A DNA stretch of 64,000 nt from Streptomyces sp. D2-8 (GCF_023184515.1 NZ_JAAHBP010000009.1:1-64000), one strand, 5' to 3'. Positions 24,911 to 33,937 are shown, counted from the first letter of the stretch. The notes: generated by a model not told the origin, from the sequence alone. A program made the numbers and translations.

Positions 24911-26446
24911 TCAGGTCCCTGCTCTCAGCGGGTTGGGCAGCGGACGGTAGCGGGCGTCCGCGCCGTCCGCGCCCGTCCAGCGCAGCAGCAGGTTGGTCTT
25001 GGCGGGGAGGGCCGGTGAGGTGAGCAGGGCGGGGATCTCGGGGAGGTCGTGGCGGGCGAGTTCGCGGCGGGCGGCGGGCCAGGGGTCGAACCCGGGGTGC
25101 CGTTCGGTGAGGGCGCCCGCGATCTCGATGAGGTGGTTGACGACCAGGCAGTACACGAGCCGCTCCCAGCCGGCCTGCCGCGACACGTCCGGCAGCAGCT
25201 TCACGCCCTCGGCATCCCGGTACAGCGCCTGCACGGGCAGGCCCTCGGCGTCCACGGCGACCAGGGTGTTCTGCAGGTGTGCCTCGATGACGACGCCGTG
25301 CTCGGCGAACGCCGTCAGCGCCGGGGGCACCACCTGGGCCAGGTACGCCCCCCACCAGGCCCCGGGGTCGACGGGGCGGTCGAGCGGGCTGCCGTCGAAG
25401 CCCTCGACGAGACCGGCGGCGAGCAGCGGGGTCGCGCCGGGCAGGAGGCGGTCGCCGAAGCCGTCGCGGACGAGGACGGCCAGGGCCTCGAAAGCGAAGT
25501 CGGCGGTGCGGTACCCGCGGTCGCCGAGCCAGGCCGGGGGCCCGTCGAACGTCGCGAAGGCGGCACACACGGCCGCGTCCGTCCTGCGCAGGGCGAGCAG
25601 GTCGTGGCGCCACAGCCGGCGGATGTCGTTGGTGATGCGCACGTCCAGGCTGAACTTGAGAAAGAGGTCGCACTCGGGCGTGTAGAGCGTGCGGATCGCG
25701 GCCGTGGGCCAGGTGTCGACGGCGGTCGTGCCGAGCCTGATCAGCCTGCCGTCCGCGAAGGCGGCCGCGAGCTCCTGCCCGGCCAGGTCGAGCTGCCAGG
25801 GGTGGGCCGGGAGCAGGCGGTAGCCGGGCGGGGCGGTACCGAGGGCGTCGAGGGCGGAGGTGTCGCCCTCCTCGACGACGGTGTCCTCGCGCAGTCCGAG
25901 CAGGGCCATCGGGAAGCGGGCGTACGCCTCGGGCGCGTACGGCAGCCAGCCGGCGGCGGGGCCGCCCCCGCGCGCCTTGGGGGCCGGGTGGTGGGTGTGG
26001 CCGGTGAGGAGGGACTGCTCGGAGCGCAGGTAGAGGTCGTCGGGCGGGGTGGCCCGGGCGCGGGCGGCGAGCAGGGCGGCCAGGGTGTCCCGGCTGTCGA
26101 GCATCTCGGCGGGCAGTTCGTGGTTGGACACCGCGGTGTGCCGGCGCAGTTCCTCGGCGACCAGCTTGACCAGCTCGGCGTGGCCGACGCGGTGCCAGGT
26201 GCCCGCGACCTCGATCTCCGGTTCGGTGGGCCGCCGCGCTCCGCGCACCCGCAGCAGCCGGCCCCCGCCGGGCAGCCGGTAGACATGGTGTCCGCCCTCC
26301 CGGCGCACCGGCCGGGCCACCTCCCGCAGCAGGCAGTTCAGCAGGGGCACGGCGGCATATGCGTCGGCGAGGGCGCCGATGGCCGGGTTGTCGCCGTGGG
26401 CCGAGTCGTCGTCGGCGGGCGGGGGCATGAGGTCCACGCGTTCCAC
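24911..26446 (-). CDS. IucA/IucC-family NIS siderophore synthetase A
   Basis: 511 residues. The family motif appears as LLTGHTHHPAPKARGG (GHxxHPxxKxR), then LFLKFSLDVRITNDIRRL, and the C-terminal FhuF-like part EAHLQNTLVAVD and VVNHLIEIAGALTERH. NIS synthetases are ATP-dependent and join citrate, succinate or hydroxamate acids to amines or alcohols. A GTG start at 26446 has AGGGA upstream; ATG 26428 is an alternative. It is divergent from a second NIS synthetase. No amine-modifying enzyme or exporter lies beside it, so the product cannot be predicted. Confidence 0.92.
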   Translation of the reverse strand: MERVDLMPPPADDDSAHGDNPAIGALADAYAAVPLLNCLLREVARPVRREGGHHVYRLPGGGRLLRVRGARRPTEPEIEVAGTWHRVGHAELVKLVAEELRRHTAVSNHELPAEMLDSRDTLAALLAARARATPPDDLYLRSEQSLLTGHTHHPAPKARGGGPAAGWLPYAPEAYARFPMALLGLREDTVVEEGDTSALDALGTAPPGYRLLPAHPWQLDLAGQELAAAFADGRLIRLGTTAVDTWPTAAIRTLYTPECDLFLKFSLDVRITNDIRRLWRHDLLALRRTDAAVCAAFATFDGPPAWLGDRGYRTADFAFEALAVLVRDGFGDRLLPGATPLLAAGLVEGFDGSPLDRPVDPGAWWGAYLAQVVPPALTAFAEHGVVIEAHLQNTLVAVDAEGLPVQALYRDAEGVKLLPDVSRQAGWERLVYCLVVNHLIEIAGALTERHPGFDPWPAARRELARHDLPEIPALLTSPALPAKTNLLLRWTGADGADARYRPLPNPLRAGT

Positions 26447-26547
26447 TCGTCCCTACGGTCCTTCCAGCGTTCCGGGCGGAGATGATCAGTATGTCGGTCG
26501 TCGCCATTCCGCTGTGACGCCCCTATTCGTACCCGAGGAGCCCGCCC

Positions 26548-28041
26548 GTGCACCGTCCCCCCACCGCCGAGACCGAGGTCGCCGACGAACTGTCCGTCGT
26601 ACGGCCCGGCCTCCTGCCGCGGTACGAGGCCGAACTGCCCGGCGCCCGGGCGGCCGTGCTGTCCCGGCTGTGGCGCGGTCTCGCCCATGATCCGCTGCCC
26701 TGGGTCACCCGCGGCGAGCAGGGCCGGGAGGGGCTGACGCTGTCCCTGTCGGACGGCCGCCGCCTGCACGGCCCGCGGCCGGATCCGTATGCGACCGGCG
26801 CGTACGTCACCGTCGTACGGCTCGACGAGAAGGAGTACGAGGATCCGGCGCGGCTGATGACGGACCTCGCCGTACCGCACTCCGCTTCCCTCGCCGCCGA
26901 ACTCGGGCACGGCGTCGCCTCGTTGGCGCTGTCGAGAGCGGGGCAGGAGGGGGATAGGGACGGCTGGCCGGAGAGCGACTGGGAGTGGGAGCAGCGGATC
27001 GTCGACGGGCATCCGTTCCATCCGACGTGCCGGTCCCGGCCCGGCTTCTCGGTGGCCGAACAGCTCGCCTACGGGCCCGAGCACCGGCCGGTCGTGGAGC
27101 TGGGGCTGGTGCCGGTGCGGGCGCAGGAGTGCCTGGTGACGGGCGAATGGCCGCGGGAGCTGCGGGACGGGGCGCGGGTGGTGCTGCCGGTGCATCCGTG
27201 GCAGGCGGCGCATGTGCTGAAGCGGGCGTGCGAGGAGCGGCTCCCCGCGCATCCGCTGATGTCCCTGCGGACGCTGGCCCTGCCCGGCGGGCCGCATGTG
27301 AAGACCTCGCTGAGTGCCCGGCTGACGTCCTCGGTGCGGGACATCTCCCTGCCCTCGGTCGCCGCGTCGGCGATGCTGTCGGACTTCGCCGTGGCGCCCG
27401 CGGCGCGCACGGACGGCCTGCTGCACGTCACCCGCACCCTGGGCGCCGCGGCGGCCGGTTCCCCCGACTTCGCGGCCGTCCTGCGGGAGTCGCCGCAGGC
27501 GTACGCGGGCAGCGGCGAACGGGTCCTTCCGGTGGCGGCGCTCGCCACCACCGAACTCCCCCGCTCCCCCGCCTGGCTGGCCGGTTTCGCGCGGCTCGCC
27601 CTCACCGTCGGGCTGCGGCTGCTGGAACTGGGCGTGGCCCTGGAGGCGCACGGCCAGAACCTCCTGGTGGTCCTCTCGGCGGCGGGCGATCCGCTGCGCC
27701 TGGTCTACCGCGATCTGGCCGACATCCGCGTCAGCCCGGCCCGCCTCGCCCGGCACGGCATCACGGTGCCCGATCTGCCCGCCCGCATGGTCACGGACGA
27801 CGAACGCGCGCTGCGCCGCAAGCTGTTCGGCTCGCTCGTGGCGGGCGCGCTGGCCGGCACGGCCGGATCGGGTCCGGCGCTCGCCGCGGCGCTGGAGAGG
27901 GCCGTACGGGACCTGCCGCACACCCCGGACCTCGCGGCGCTGTGCGCGGATCCGCTGCCCACGAAGGCGCTGACGCTGATGCGGCTCTCGCCGCAGACGC
28001 CCGGGGACCAGTGGGCGCGACTGCCCAATCCGCTGGTGTGA
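26548..28041 (+). CDS. IucA/IucC-family NIS siderophore synthetase B
   Basis: 497 residues. Motifs: VDGHPFHPTCRSRPGF (HPxHPxxRxR), HVKTSLSARLTSSVRDIS, and the C-terminal EAHGQNLLVVLS and FGSLVAGALAGTAG, with a final ARLPNPLV also seen as PLPNPLRAG in its divergent partner. GTG at 26548 with GGAG upstream. The 101-base divergent promoter contains no recognisable DmdR/IdeR iron box of the usual TTAGG...CCTAA form. Two different NIS enzymes suggest a two-step assembly. Confidence 0.92.
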   Translation: MHRPPTAETEVADELSVVRPGLLPRYEAELPGARAAVLSRLWRGLAHDPLPWVTRGEQGREGLTLSLSDGRRLHGPRPDPYATGAYVTVVRLDEKEYEDPARLMTDLAVPHSASLAAELGHGVASLALSRAGQEGDRDGWPESDWEWEQRIVDGHPFHPTCRSRPGFSVAEQLAYGPEHRPVVELGLVPVRAQECLVTGEWPRELRDGARVVLPVHPWQAAHVLKRACEERLPAHPLMSLRTLALPGGPHVKTSLSARLTSSVRDISLPSVAASAMLSDFAVAPAARTDGLLHVTRTLGAAAAGSPDFAAVLRESPQAYAGSGERVLPVAALATTELPRSPAWLAGFARLALTVGLRLLELGVALEAHGQNLLVVLSAAGDPLRLVYRDLADIRVSPARLARHGITVPDLPARMVTDDERALRRKLFGSLVAGALAGTAGSGPALAAALERAVRDLPHTPDLAALCADPLPTKALTLMRLSPQTPGDQWARLPNPLV

Positions 28042-28086
28042 ACCGGCGTTTTGGAGCCGGAGCCGGGTGATCAATAGGATCCGGCG

Positions 28087-29361
28087 ATGATCACAAGAAC
28101 ACGGCTGGCGACAGGGGTCTGTGCCCTGCTCGCCGCGCTGACGGCCGGGCTCGCCTTCCCGGCCGGGGCGGCCGCCGGTGAACCCACGGGCCAGGACGCC
28201 CCCAAGGTCGACCTCGTCCTCGATGTGAGCGGCTCGATGCGGGCCCGGGACATCGACGGCCAGTCGCGGATGGCCGCCGCGAAGCAGGCGTTCAACGAGG
28301 TGCTCGACGCGACGCCCGAGGAGGTCGAACTCGGCATCCGTACCCTGGGCGCCGACTACCCCGGGGACGACCGGAAGACGGGCTGCAAGGACACCGCGCA
28401 GCTCTACCCGGTCGGCCCGCTCGACCGCACCGAGGCCAAGGCGGCCGTCGCCACCCTCACCCCGACGGGCTGGACGCCGATCGGCCCGGCCCTGCTGAAG
28501 GCGGCCGACGACCTGGAGGGCGGTAACGGCTCCAAGCGGATCGTGCTGATCAGCGACGGTGAGGACACCTGCGCCCCGCTCGACCCGTGCGAGGTCGCCC
28601 GCGAGATAGCGGCCAAGGGCATCGGCCTGACCATCGACACGCTGGGCCTGGTGCCGACCGCCAAGCTGAGCAGGCAGCTGAGCTGCATCGCCGAGGCCAC
28701 CGGCGGCACCTACACCTCGGTCGAGCACCAGGACGAACTCACCGACCGGGTCAACCAGTTGGTGGACCGAGCGGCCGATCCGGTGGTGACGCCGGTGCCG
28801 GCGGAGGGCGCCGACCGGTGCACGGCGGCGCCGACGCTGAAGTCGGGCCTGTACACCGACCGGGAGGAGTTCGGGCAGCAGCGCTGGTACCGGGTGGAGG
28901 TCCTGCCGGGGCAGGAGCTGCGCGCCTCGGTGAGCGTCGCGGCCGACCGGGCCGTGAACCCCGACTACGGCGTCCTGCTGCGGGCCGTCACGTCCAAGGG
29001 CCGCGAGATCGTGCGCGGCGAGGCGGCGGGCAACGGCCGCACGGACGTGATCTCGACCGGGCTGAGGTACCCCGAGCCCGAGCGTGACGACGCCGACGGC
29101 GACAAGCCGGCCGCGGAGACCGTGTGCCTGGCCGTCACCCACTCCTTCTCGGCGGCCTCCGGCGTGAAGGCCACGCCCGGTCTGCCGCTGGAGCTGACCG
29201 TCGACGTCGTGGACGGCCCGAGCCAGGCGGGCGACGTGGCCGCCTTCGGCCTCGGCCGCGGCTGGTGGCTGCTCGGCGTGCTGATCCTCACCGGCTTCCT
29301 CGCCGGTCTCGTCTGGGGCTGGCTGTCGCGCTGGCGAGTCGCGGTCTGGAGGACCAACTGA
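28087..29361 (+). CDS. Secreted/anchored von Willebrand factor A protein
   Basis: 424 residues. Signal peptide about 1-30 (ITRTRLATGVCALLAALTAG...FPAGAAA). A VWA domain follows with a complete MIDAS: D46-x-S48-x-S50 (LDVSGSM), Thr in TLTPTGWTPIG and Asp in LISDGEDTC. A second, beta-rich region (about 240-390) precedes one C-terminal helix (WWLLGVLILTGFLAGLVWGW) and a basic tail, so it is held in the membrane facing out. MIDAS domains bind protein partners through a divalent cation. The stop overlaps the next start by one base; the two should act together. Confidence 0.9.
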   Translation: MITRTRLATGVCALLAALTAGLAFPAGAAAGEPTGQDAPKVDLVLDVSGSMRARDIDGQSRMAAAKQAFNEVLDATPEEVELGIRTLGADYPGDDRKTGCKDTAQLYPVGPLDRTEAKAAVATLTPTGWTPIGPALLKAADDLEGGNGSKRIVLISDGEDTCAPLDPCEVAREIAAKGIGLTIDTLGLVPTAKLSRQLSCIAEATGGTYTSVEHQDELTDRVNQLVDRAADPVVTPVPAEGADRCTAAPTLKSGLYTDREEFGQQRWYRVEVLPGQELRASVSVAADRAVNPDYGVLLRAVTSKGREIVRGEAAGNGRTDVISTGLRYPEPERDDADGDKPAAETVCLAVTHSFSAASGVKATPGLPLELTVDVVDGPSQAGDVAAFGLGRGWWLLGVLILTGFLAGLVWGWLSRWRVAVWRTN

Positions 29362-30152
29362 TGACAGTGGTACGAGCGTTGAGCGCGGCATTGCTGACCC
29401 TCGGCCTGGCGGCCGCCCCGGCCGCGGCCGACGCCTCACCGAGTCCGTCGCAGGACGACAGGTCGGCCCCCACGCGGGCCGGTACGTCGTTCCGTACGGC
29501 GACGGAGATCGAGCAGGGGCAGTCGGCCACGGCGAGCGGCTCCACCGGCGACTACCTGTACTGGTCGTTCCCCGCCGACACCGGGCAGCGCCCCACGGTC
29601 GAGGCGACGGTGAAGCTGCCGGAGACCCACGCCCCGCAGACCTGGCAGATCGACGTCTACGACGGCCTGCGCCGTCGCCAGGCCTGCCAGTACGGGACGC
29701 AGACGCGCACCGCCGCGGCGGACGCCTCCTCCGTCGAGCTGGCCTGCGTACTGCGCACGGTCCGCGCCTGGTCGGAGCCGTGGGCCGACGACCCGCTGCC
29801 GGGCACCTACTACATCCGGCTGACGACCACCGGCGTCGCCACCGCCGACCTCGGCCTCCCGGTCGGCAGCGAAGTGCGGGTGGACTCCAAGGACATCGGC
29901 GGGTCCGCGGCGGTGGACGGCTCGCTCGCCCAGCCTCTGGTGCCGGGGGTCGCCACCAAGCCCGAGAAGGAGCAGGAGGACGCGGCGGTGCTGGCCGGTC
30001 TCGAACCCGAGGACGGCTGGACGTCCGGCTGGTGGTCGGACCGGTGGGTGTGGACCGCGGCCGGCGGGATCCTGGCCGCGCTGGCGGGAGTCGGCGGGTA
30101 CACGCTGACGCGCGGGACGGGACGGCCGTCACGGGTGCCGCCGAGCGCGTGA
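29361..30152 (+). CDS. Membrane-anchored exported protein, partner of VWA protein
   Basis: 263 residues. Signal peptide about 1-25 (ALSAALLTLGLAAAPAAADA), an outer domain with YLYWSFPADTGQRPTVEATV and TYYIRLTTTG (beta-rich, carbohydrate-binding or PPC-like in look), and a C-terminal helix WVWTAAGGILAALAGVGGYTL with a short basic tail. Same topology as the VWA protein whose stop overlaps its ATG (TGATG). No assigned function. Confidence 0.8.
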   Translation: MTVVRALSAALLTLGLAAAPAAADASPSPSQDDRSAPTRAGTSFRTATEIEQGQSATASGSTGDYLYWSFPADTGQRPTVEATVKLPETHAPQTWQIDVYDGLRRRQACQYGTQTRTAAADASSVELACVLRTVRAWSEPWADDPLPGTYYIRLTTTGVATADLGLPVGSEVRVDSKDIGGSAAVDGSLAQPLVPGVATKPEKEQEDAAVLAGLEPEDGWTSGWWSDRWVWTAAGGILAALAGVGGYTLTRGTGRPSRVPPSA

Positions 30153-30209
30153 CCGTGCGCGGAAGGCCCGTTCGCGGCGACCGAGCGTCAGCCTCCCTCT
30201 GACGTCACC

Positions 30210-30866
30210 TCAGAAGGCCCGCCCCGTGCGGGCCTTCTCTCCTGCCTCGCGCAGCGCCTTGGCCGGCGTGCCCTCGCCGGTCACCTCGACCCGGCCCTCT
30301 CCCACGGCCCGGCCCAGACTCAGTTCCCCCCGGCTGAGAGCCGTGCACGTGGCGGTGTCCAGGACCAGCCGGGCGTCCGGCTCTCCGGGGGCGGGCCCGT
30401 CGCCGTACACGGGACCCTCCTCGGCACCGGCGTACAGGTGGAACAGGCCTTCCTCCAGGCGGACTTCGACGAGCCCCTCCCCGTCCAGCAGGCGCAGCAG
30501 GGGCAGGGCGAACCAGTGCGCCCGCACCGCGTCCGTCGGCCGCCGCTCCCCGAGCTCGGCTTGCCCCCACTCCCCCAGCGCCTGCAACACCGGAAGCACC
30601 TGCCTTCCCCGTGCCGTGAGTTCGTACACGAAGGCCGCGCCGGGCGGCGGCAGCCGCCGCCGGGTCGCGAGGCCGTCGCGCTCCATGTCCTTGAGCCGCG
30701 AGGCGAGTACGTCGGTGCTGACCCCGGGCAGGTCCGCGTGCAGGTCGGTATAGCGGCGGGGACCGGCGAGGAGCTCCCGGACGATCAGCAGGGTCCAGCG
30801 GTCACCGACCAGGTCGAGCGCGCGGGCGGCGGAGCAGTACTGGTCGTAGCGTCGGCGAGGTGGCAT
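30210..30866 (-). CDS. HxlR-family transcriptional regulator with C-terminal extension
   Basis: 218 residues. Residues 1-100 are the HxlR winged HTH (CSAARALDLVGDRWTLLIVREL, VSTDVLASRLKDMERDGLATRR). The remaining ~115 residues form a further domain (LFHLYAGAEEGPVYGDG...VTGEGTPAKALREAG), resembling an SCP2-like sterol-carrier fold seen fused to some HxlR proteins. Start ATG 30866 lacks a ribosome-binding site and may be leaderless. Divergent from the aminotransferase; two inverted repeats separate them. Confidence 0.85.
   Translation of the reverse strand: MPPRRRYDQYCSAARALDLVGDRWTLLIVRELLAGPRRYTDLHADLPGVSTDVLASRLKDMERDGLATRRRLPPPGAAFVYELTARGRQVLPVLQALGEWGQAELGERRPTDAVRAHWFALPLLRLLDGEGLVEVRLEEGLFHLYAGAEEGPVYGDGPAPGEPDARLVLDTATCTALSRGELSLGRAVGEGRVEVTGEGTPAKALREAGEKARTGRAF
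30212..30238. terminator. Terminator between convergent genes, over the hxlR stop
   Basis: Arms 30212-30222 (AGAAGGCCCGC) and 30228-30238 are a perfect 11-bp repeat with a 5-base loop. They include bases of the HxlR gene stop and lie 60 bases after the upstream plus-strand gene. Confidence 0.7.
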
Positions 30867-30888
30867 GCGACGCAGTCTAGACAAGTTG

Positions 30889-30923
30889 TTGGACTTTCCA
30901 AGCGCCTACTTGGTAAAACCAAG
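30889..30923. promoter_or_regulatory. Two inverted repeats in the hxlR/aminotransferase promoter
   Basis: TTGGACTTTCCAA (30889-30901, arms TTGGA/TCCAA, 3-base spacer) and CTTGGTAAAACCAAG (30909-30923, arms CTTGG/CCAAG, 5-base spacer). Both carry TTGG/CCAA arms, centres 21 bp apart. Probable operator for the HxlR-type protein; this is inferred from position. Confidence 0.6.
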
Positions 30924-30952
30924 CAACACAGTCGGCAGAGGGGAAGCGGCGC

Positions 30953-32161
30953 ATGGAGTTCCGGCAGTCCAGCAAGCTCAGCGAGGTCTGTTACGAGATC
31001 CGCGGCCCGGTCATCGAGCACGCCAACGCGCTGGAGGAGGCGGGCCACAGCGTGCTGCGCCTGAACACGGGCAATCCCGCGCTCTTCGGGTTCGAGGCGC
31101 CGGAGGAGATCATCCAGGACATGATCCGGATGCTGCCGCAGGCGCACGGCTACACCGACTCGCGCGGCATCCTCTCCGCCCGCCGTGCGGTCGCCCAGCG
31201 CTACCAGACCCTCGGCCTGGAGGTCGGCGTCGACGACGTCTTCCTCGGCAACGGCGTCTCGGAACTGGTGTCGATGGCCGTGCAGGCGCTCATCGAGGAC
31301 GGCGACGAAATCCTCATCCCCGCCCCGGACTTCCCCCTCTGGACCGCGGTGACGACCCTCGCGGGCGGCAAGGCGGTCCACTACCTGTGCGACGAGCAGG
31401 CCGACTGGTACCCCGACCTCGACGACATGGCGTCGAAGATCACCGACCGCACCAAGGCGGTGGTGATCATCAACCCGAACAACCCCACCGGCGCGGTCTA
31501 CCCCAAGGAGATCGTCGAGGGCATCCTCGACCTCGCCCGGCGGCACGGCCTCATGGTCTTCGCCGACGAGATCTACGACCAGATCCTCTACGACGACGCC
31601 GTGCACCACTCGGCCGCAGCCCTCGCCCCCGACCTGGTGGTCCTCACCTTCTGCGGCCTGTCCAAGACGTACCGCGTGGCGGGCTTCCGCTCCGGCTGGC
31701 TGGTGGTCACGGGACCGCGGCAGCACGCGAAGGACTACCTGGAGGGCCTCACCATGCTTGCCTCCATGCGGCTGTGCGCCAACGCGCCCGCGCAGTACGC
31801 CATCCAGGCCGCGCTCGGCGGCCGGCAGTCCATCGGCGACCTCACCAGGCCCGGCGGGCGGCTGCTGGAACAGCGGGACGTGGCCTGGCGGATGCTCAAC
31901 GAGATCCCGGGCGTGACGTGCGTGAAGCCGAAGGGCGCGCTGTACGCCTTCCCGCGCATCGACCCCAAGGTGCACAAGATCCACGACGACGAGCGGTTCG
32001 TCCTGGACCTGCTGCTGCGGGAGAAGATCCAGGTGGTCCAGGGAACGGGCTTCAACTGGCCGGCCCCGGATCACTTCCGCATCCTGACCCTGCCGCACGC
32101 GGACGACCTGGAGGCGGCGATCGGCCGGATCGGGCGGTTCCTCGGTGGGTACCGCCAGTAG
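30953..32161 (+). CDS. PLP-dependent aminotransferase (alanine aminotransferase type)
   Basis: 402 residues, class I aminotransferase. Seen: LRLNTGNPALFGF, GYTDSRGILSARRAV, the PLP-contact segment INPNNPTGAVY, FADEIYDQILYD, and the Schiff-base Lys238 in FCGLSKTYRVAGFRSGW. These match the bacterial AlaA/alanine transaminase clade, which interconverts alanine and 2-oxoglutarate with pyruvate and glutamate. Start ATG 30953, after AGAGGGGAAG at a slightly long distance. Likely under the divergent HxlR regulator. Confidence 0.92.
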   Translation: MEFRQSSKLSEVCYEIRGPVIEHANALEEAGHSVLRLNTGNPALFGFEAPEEIIQDMIRMLPQAHGYTDSRGILSARRAVAQRYQTLGLEVGVDDVFLGNGVSELVSMAVQALIEDGDEILIPAPDFPLWTAVTTLAGGKAVHYLCDEQADWYPDLDDMASKITDRTKAVVIINPNNPTGAVYPKEIVEGILDLARRHGLMVFADEIYDQILYDDAVHHSAAALAPDLVVLTFCGLSKTYRVAGFRSGWLVVTGPRQHAKDYLEGLTMLASMRLCANAPAQYAIQAALGGRQSIGDLTRPGGRLLEQRDVAWRMLNEIPGVTCVKPKGALYAFPRIDPKVHKIHDDERFVLDLLLREKIQVVQGTGFNWPAPDHFRILTLPHADDLEAAIGRIGRFLGGYRQ

Positions 32162-32236
32162 GGGTCAGCGGCGTCGGCGAGGGCTGCGGTCAGGCGCCCG
32201 GCCAATACGCGGAACGCAGAAGGACGCCACCAACAG

Positions 32237-32713
32237 TCACCCCAGGGCGACTTCGCACCAGACGGTCTTGGTGTAGGGGTCGCCGCAGGTCGTTCCCCAG
32301 TGGGTGCCCAGGGCTTCGACGAGGAGGAGGCCCCGGCCGGAGTCCAGGTCGGGGGATGGCGCGGGGAGGGTGCCGGGCGGGGGTGGGCGGCGGTCGGGGC
32401 GAGGGTCCGTGACTTCGATACGGAGGGTGGGGTCCGTCGAGTAGAGGGTCAGGCGAAGGCGGAAGTCACGGCCACGCACCCGGCCGTGCCGGACCGCGTT
32501 CGCGGCGAGTTCGGCCACGAGGAGTGAGCTCGTGCGGTTGGGCTCGCTGTCGTACGGCCGGCCCCAGCGGTGGAGTTGCTCGGCTGCGAGGCGACGGGCG
32601 AGACGGGCACCTCTGGGGGTGGCCGATAGACGGATCGTGAAGTGGTGAGTGAGAGCGGCGGGTTGGGCGGTACCAAGGCCGGGTTCCGTCGAATGGGCAA
32701 CATCGGCGTTCAT
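32237..32713 (-). CDS. Anti-sigma-regulatory-type ATP-binding protein (HATPase_c_2)
   Basis: 158 residues. An ATPase domain of the SpoIIAB/RsbW class: N box ELAANAVRHG, then LRIEVTDPRPDRRPPPP and GRGLLLVEALGTHWG. Streptomycetes hold dozens of these proteins, thought to act as protein kinases on anti-sigma antagonists. No antagonist or sigma gene is adjacent; the divergent neighbour is a DUF5753 regulator, a typical genomic pairing. The start is the ATG at 32713. Confidence 0.88.
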   Translation of the reverse strand: MNADVAHSTEPGLGTAQPAALTHHFTIRLSATPRGARLARRLAAEQLHRWGRPYDSEPNRTSSLLVAELAANAVRHGRVRGRDFRLRLTLYSTDPTLRIEVTDPRPDRRPPPPGTLPAPSPDLDSGRGLLLVEALGTHWGTTCGDPYTKTVWCEVALG

Positions 32714-32909
32714 GTCACTCAGCGTGGCCGGATGTCTCTACGCTGACCAGCAACGACGGCGGTACGCAGCGTCACTGTCCGGTCGCTGTCCGGCTCTGTC
32801 CGGGCGGCGTGGCGTTACACGGTGCGGTGGTGCGGAGTTGGGTTCGGGCGGCAGGTGGAGGTGTCCGGGTGTGGGCGTGACGGTGCAGGGGTCGCAGAAC
32901 GGGGACGGG

Positions 32910-33734
32910 ATGGAGCCGTACGGTGCCGACGACGAGGAGTCGGCAGGGGTACTGCGGACGGTCGGACGGGTCATCAAGACCTGCCGCGAGCGGAAGGGGC
33001 TCCGACAGGCCGAGTTGGGGACGGCCATCGGGTACAGCGAGGAGCAGGTGTCCTCGGTGGAACGGGGGCGGCGGGCGCCGAGCCCGACGTTTCTGGAGGC
33101 GGCCGACCAGGTGTTGGACGCAGGAGGGCTGATCGTCGGGCTGCGGAAGGACGTGGAGGAGGCCCGGTATCCGAAGAAGGTGCGGGATCTGGCGAAGTTG
33201 GAGGCGGAGGCGGTCGAGCTGTGCGCCTACGCCAACTCCGTCGTCCATGGCCTGCTCCAGACACCGGAGTATGCGGGAGCGTTGTACGGGATGCGGCGTC
33301 CGCCTTTCGCTGAGGACGAGGTCGAACGCCTCGTCGCCGCACGCTTGGCACGGCAGGAGATCTTCGACCGGCAGCCCAGCCCCGTCTTCAGTTTCGTCCT
33401 GGAAGAGGTGACGCTGCGCCGTCCGCTCGGGGGCAGAATGGTGATGCGGAAGCAGCTCGAACAACTGTTGGAGGTAGGTCGGCGGCGAAACGTGGAGATC
33501 CAGGTGATGCCCACGGATCGCGAGGACCACGCCGGTCTTGCGGGGTCACTTCAGCTGCTCCGGCTCAAGGAAGGGGACACCGTGGGGCACAACGAGGTAC
33601 AGCTCACCAGTCGGCTGATCTCCCATCCCAACGAGGTCCAGATCCACGAGATCCGCTATGGCATCATCCGGGCGCAAGCCCTCACGCCCCGTGAGTCGCT
33701 GGCCTTCATCGAAAAAGTGCTGGGAGAGACATGA
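32910..33734 (+). CDS. XRE-type HTH regulator with DUF5753 domain
   Basis: 274 residues. HTH_31 at about 20-75 (IKTCRERKGLRQAELGTAIGYSEEQVSSVERG), then the DUF5753 domain (ELCAYANSVVHGLLQTPEYAGALY, PVFSFVLEEVTLRRPLGG, EIQVMPTDREDHAGLAGS). Members of this family pair with DUF397 proteins and influence development and antibiotic production in streptomycetes. ATG 32910 is preceded by GGGGAC; GTG 32877 would add 11 residues. The stop overlaps the DUF397 start (ATGA). Partial copies of its DUF5753 region lie at 34048-34140. Confidence 0.9.
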   Translation: MEPYGADDEESAGVLRTVGRVIKTCRERKGLRQAELGTAIGYSEEQVSSVERGRRAPSPTFLEAADQVLDAGGLIVGLRKDVEEARYPKKVRDLAKLEAEAVELCAYANSVVHGLLQTPEYAGALYGMRRPPFAEDEVERLVAARLARQEIFDRQPSPVFSFVLEEVTLRRPLGGRMVMRKQLEQLLEVGRRRNVEIQVMPTDREDHAGLAGSLQLLRLKEGDTVGHNEVQLTSRLISHPNEVQIHEIRYGIIRAQALTPRESLAFIEKVLGET

Positions 33735-33937
33735 TGACCAATCCCTCGACGGGGAACGGTTCCGCGCTGGAGTGGTTCAAGAGCAGTTACAGCACCAATG
33801 ACGGCCCGGAGTGCGTGGAGGTCGCCTTCGCGCCCCAGAGCATTCACATACGGGACTCGAAGCGCGTGCAGGGCCCGCGACTTGCTTTCGGGGCTCGGCA
33901 GTGGGCCGCCTTCGTCTCGTACGCCGCAGATCACTGA
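33731..33937 (+). CDS. DUF397 protein
   Basis: 68 residues. It has the family core WFKSSYSTNDGPECVEVAF and IRDSKRVQGPRLAFGARQWAAFV. The start overlaps the DUF5753 gene by 4 bases (ATGA). DUF397 proteins are small partners of DUF5753 HTH regulators and are proposed to act as toxin- or effector-like partners; that role is not proven here. Confidence 0.92.
   Translation: MMTNPSTGNGSALEWFKSSYSTNDGPECVEVAFAPQSIHIRDSKRVQGPRLAFGARQWAAFVSYAADH

Noticed and set aside
24911..28041. A full desferrioxamine-type siderophore cluster
   Set aside because: Only two synthetases are present; no lysine decarboxylase, monooxygenase or intact transporter lies beside them.
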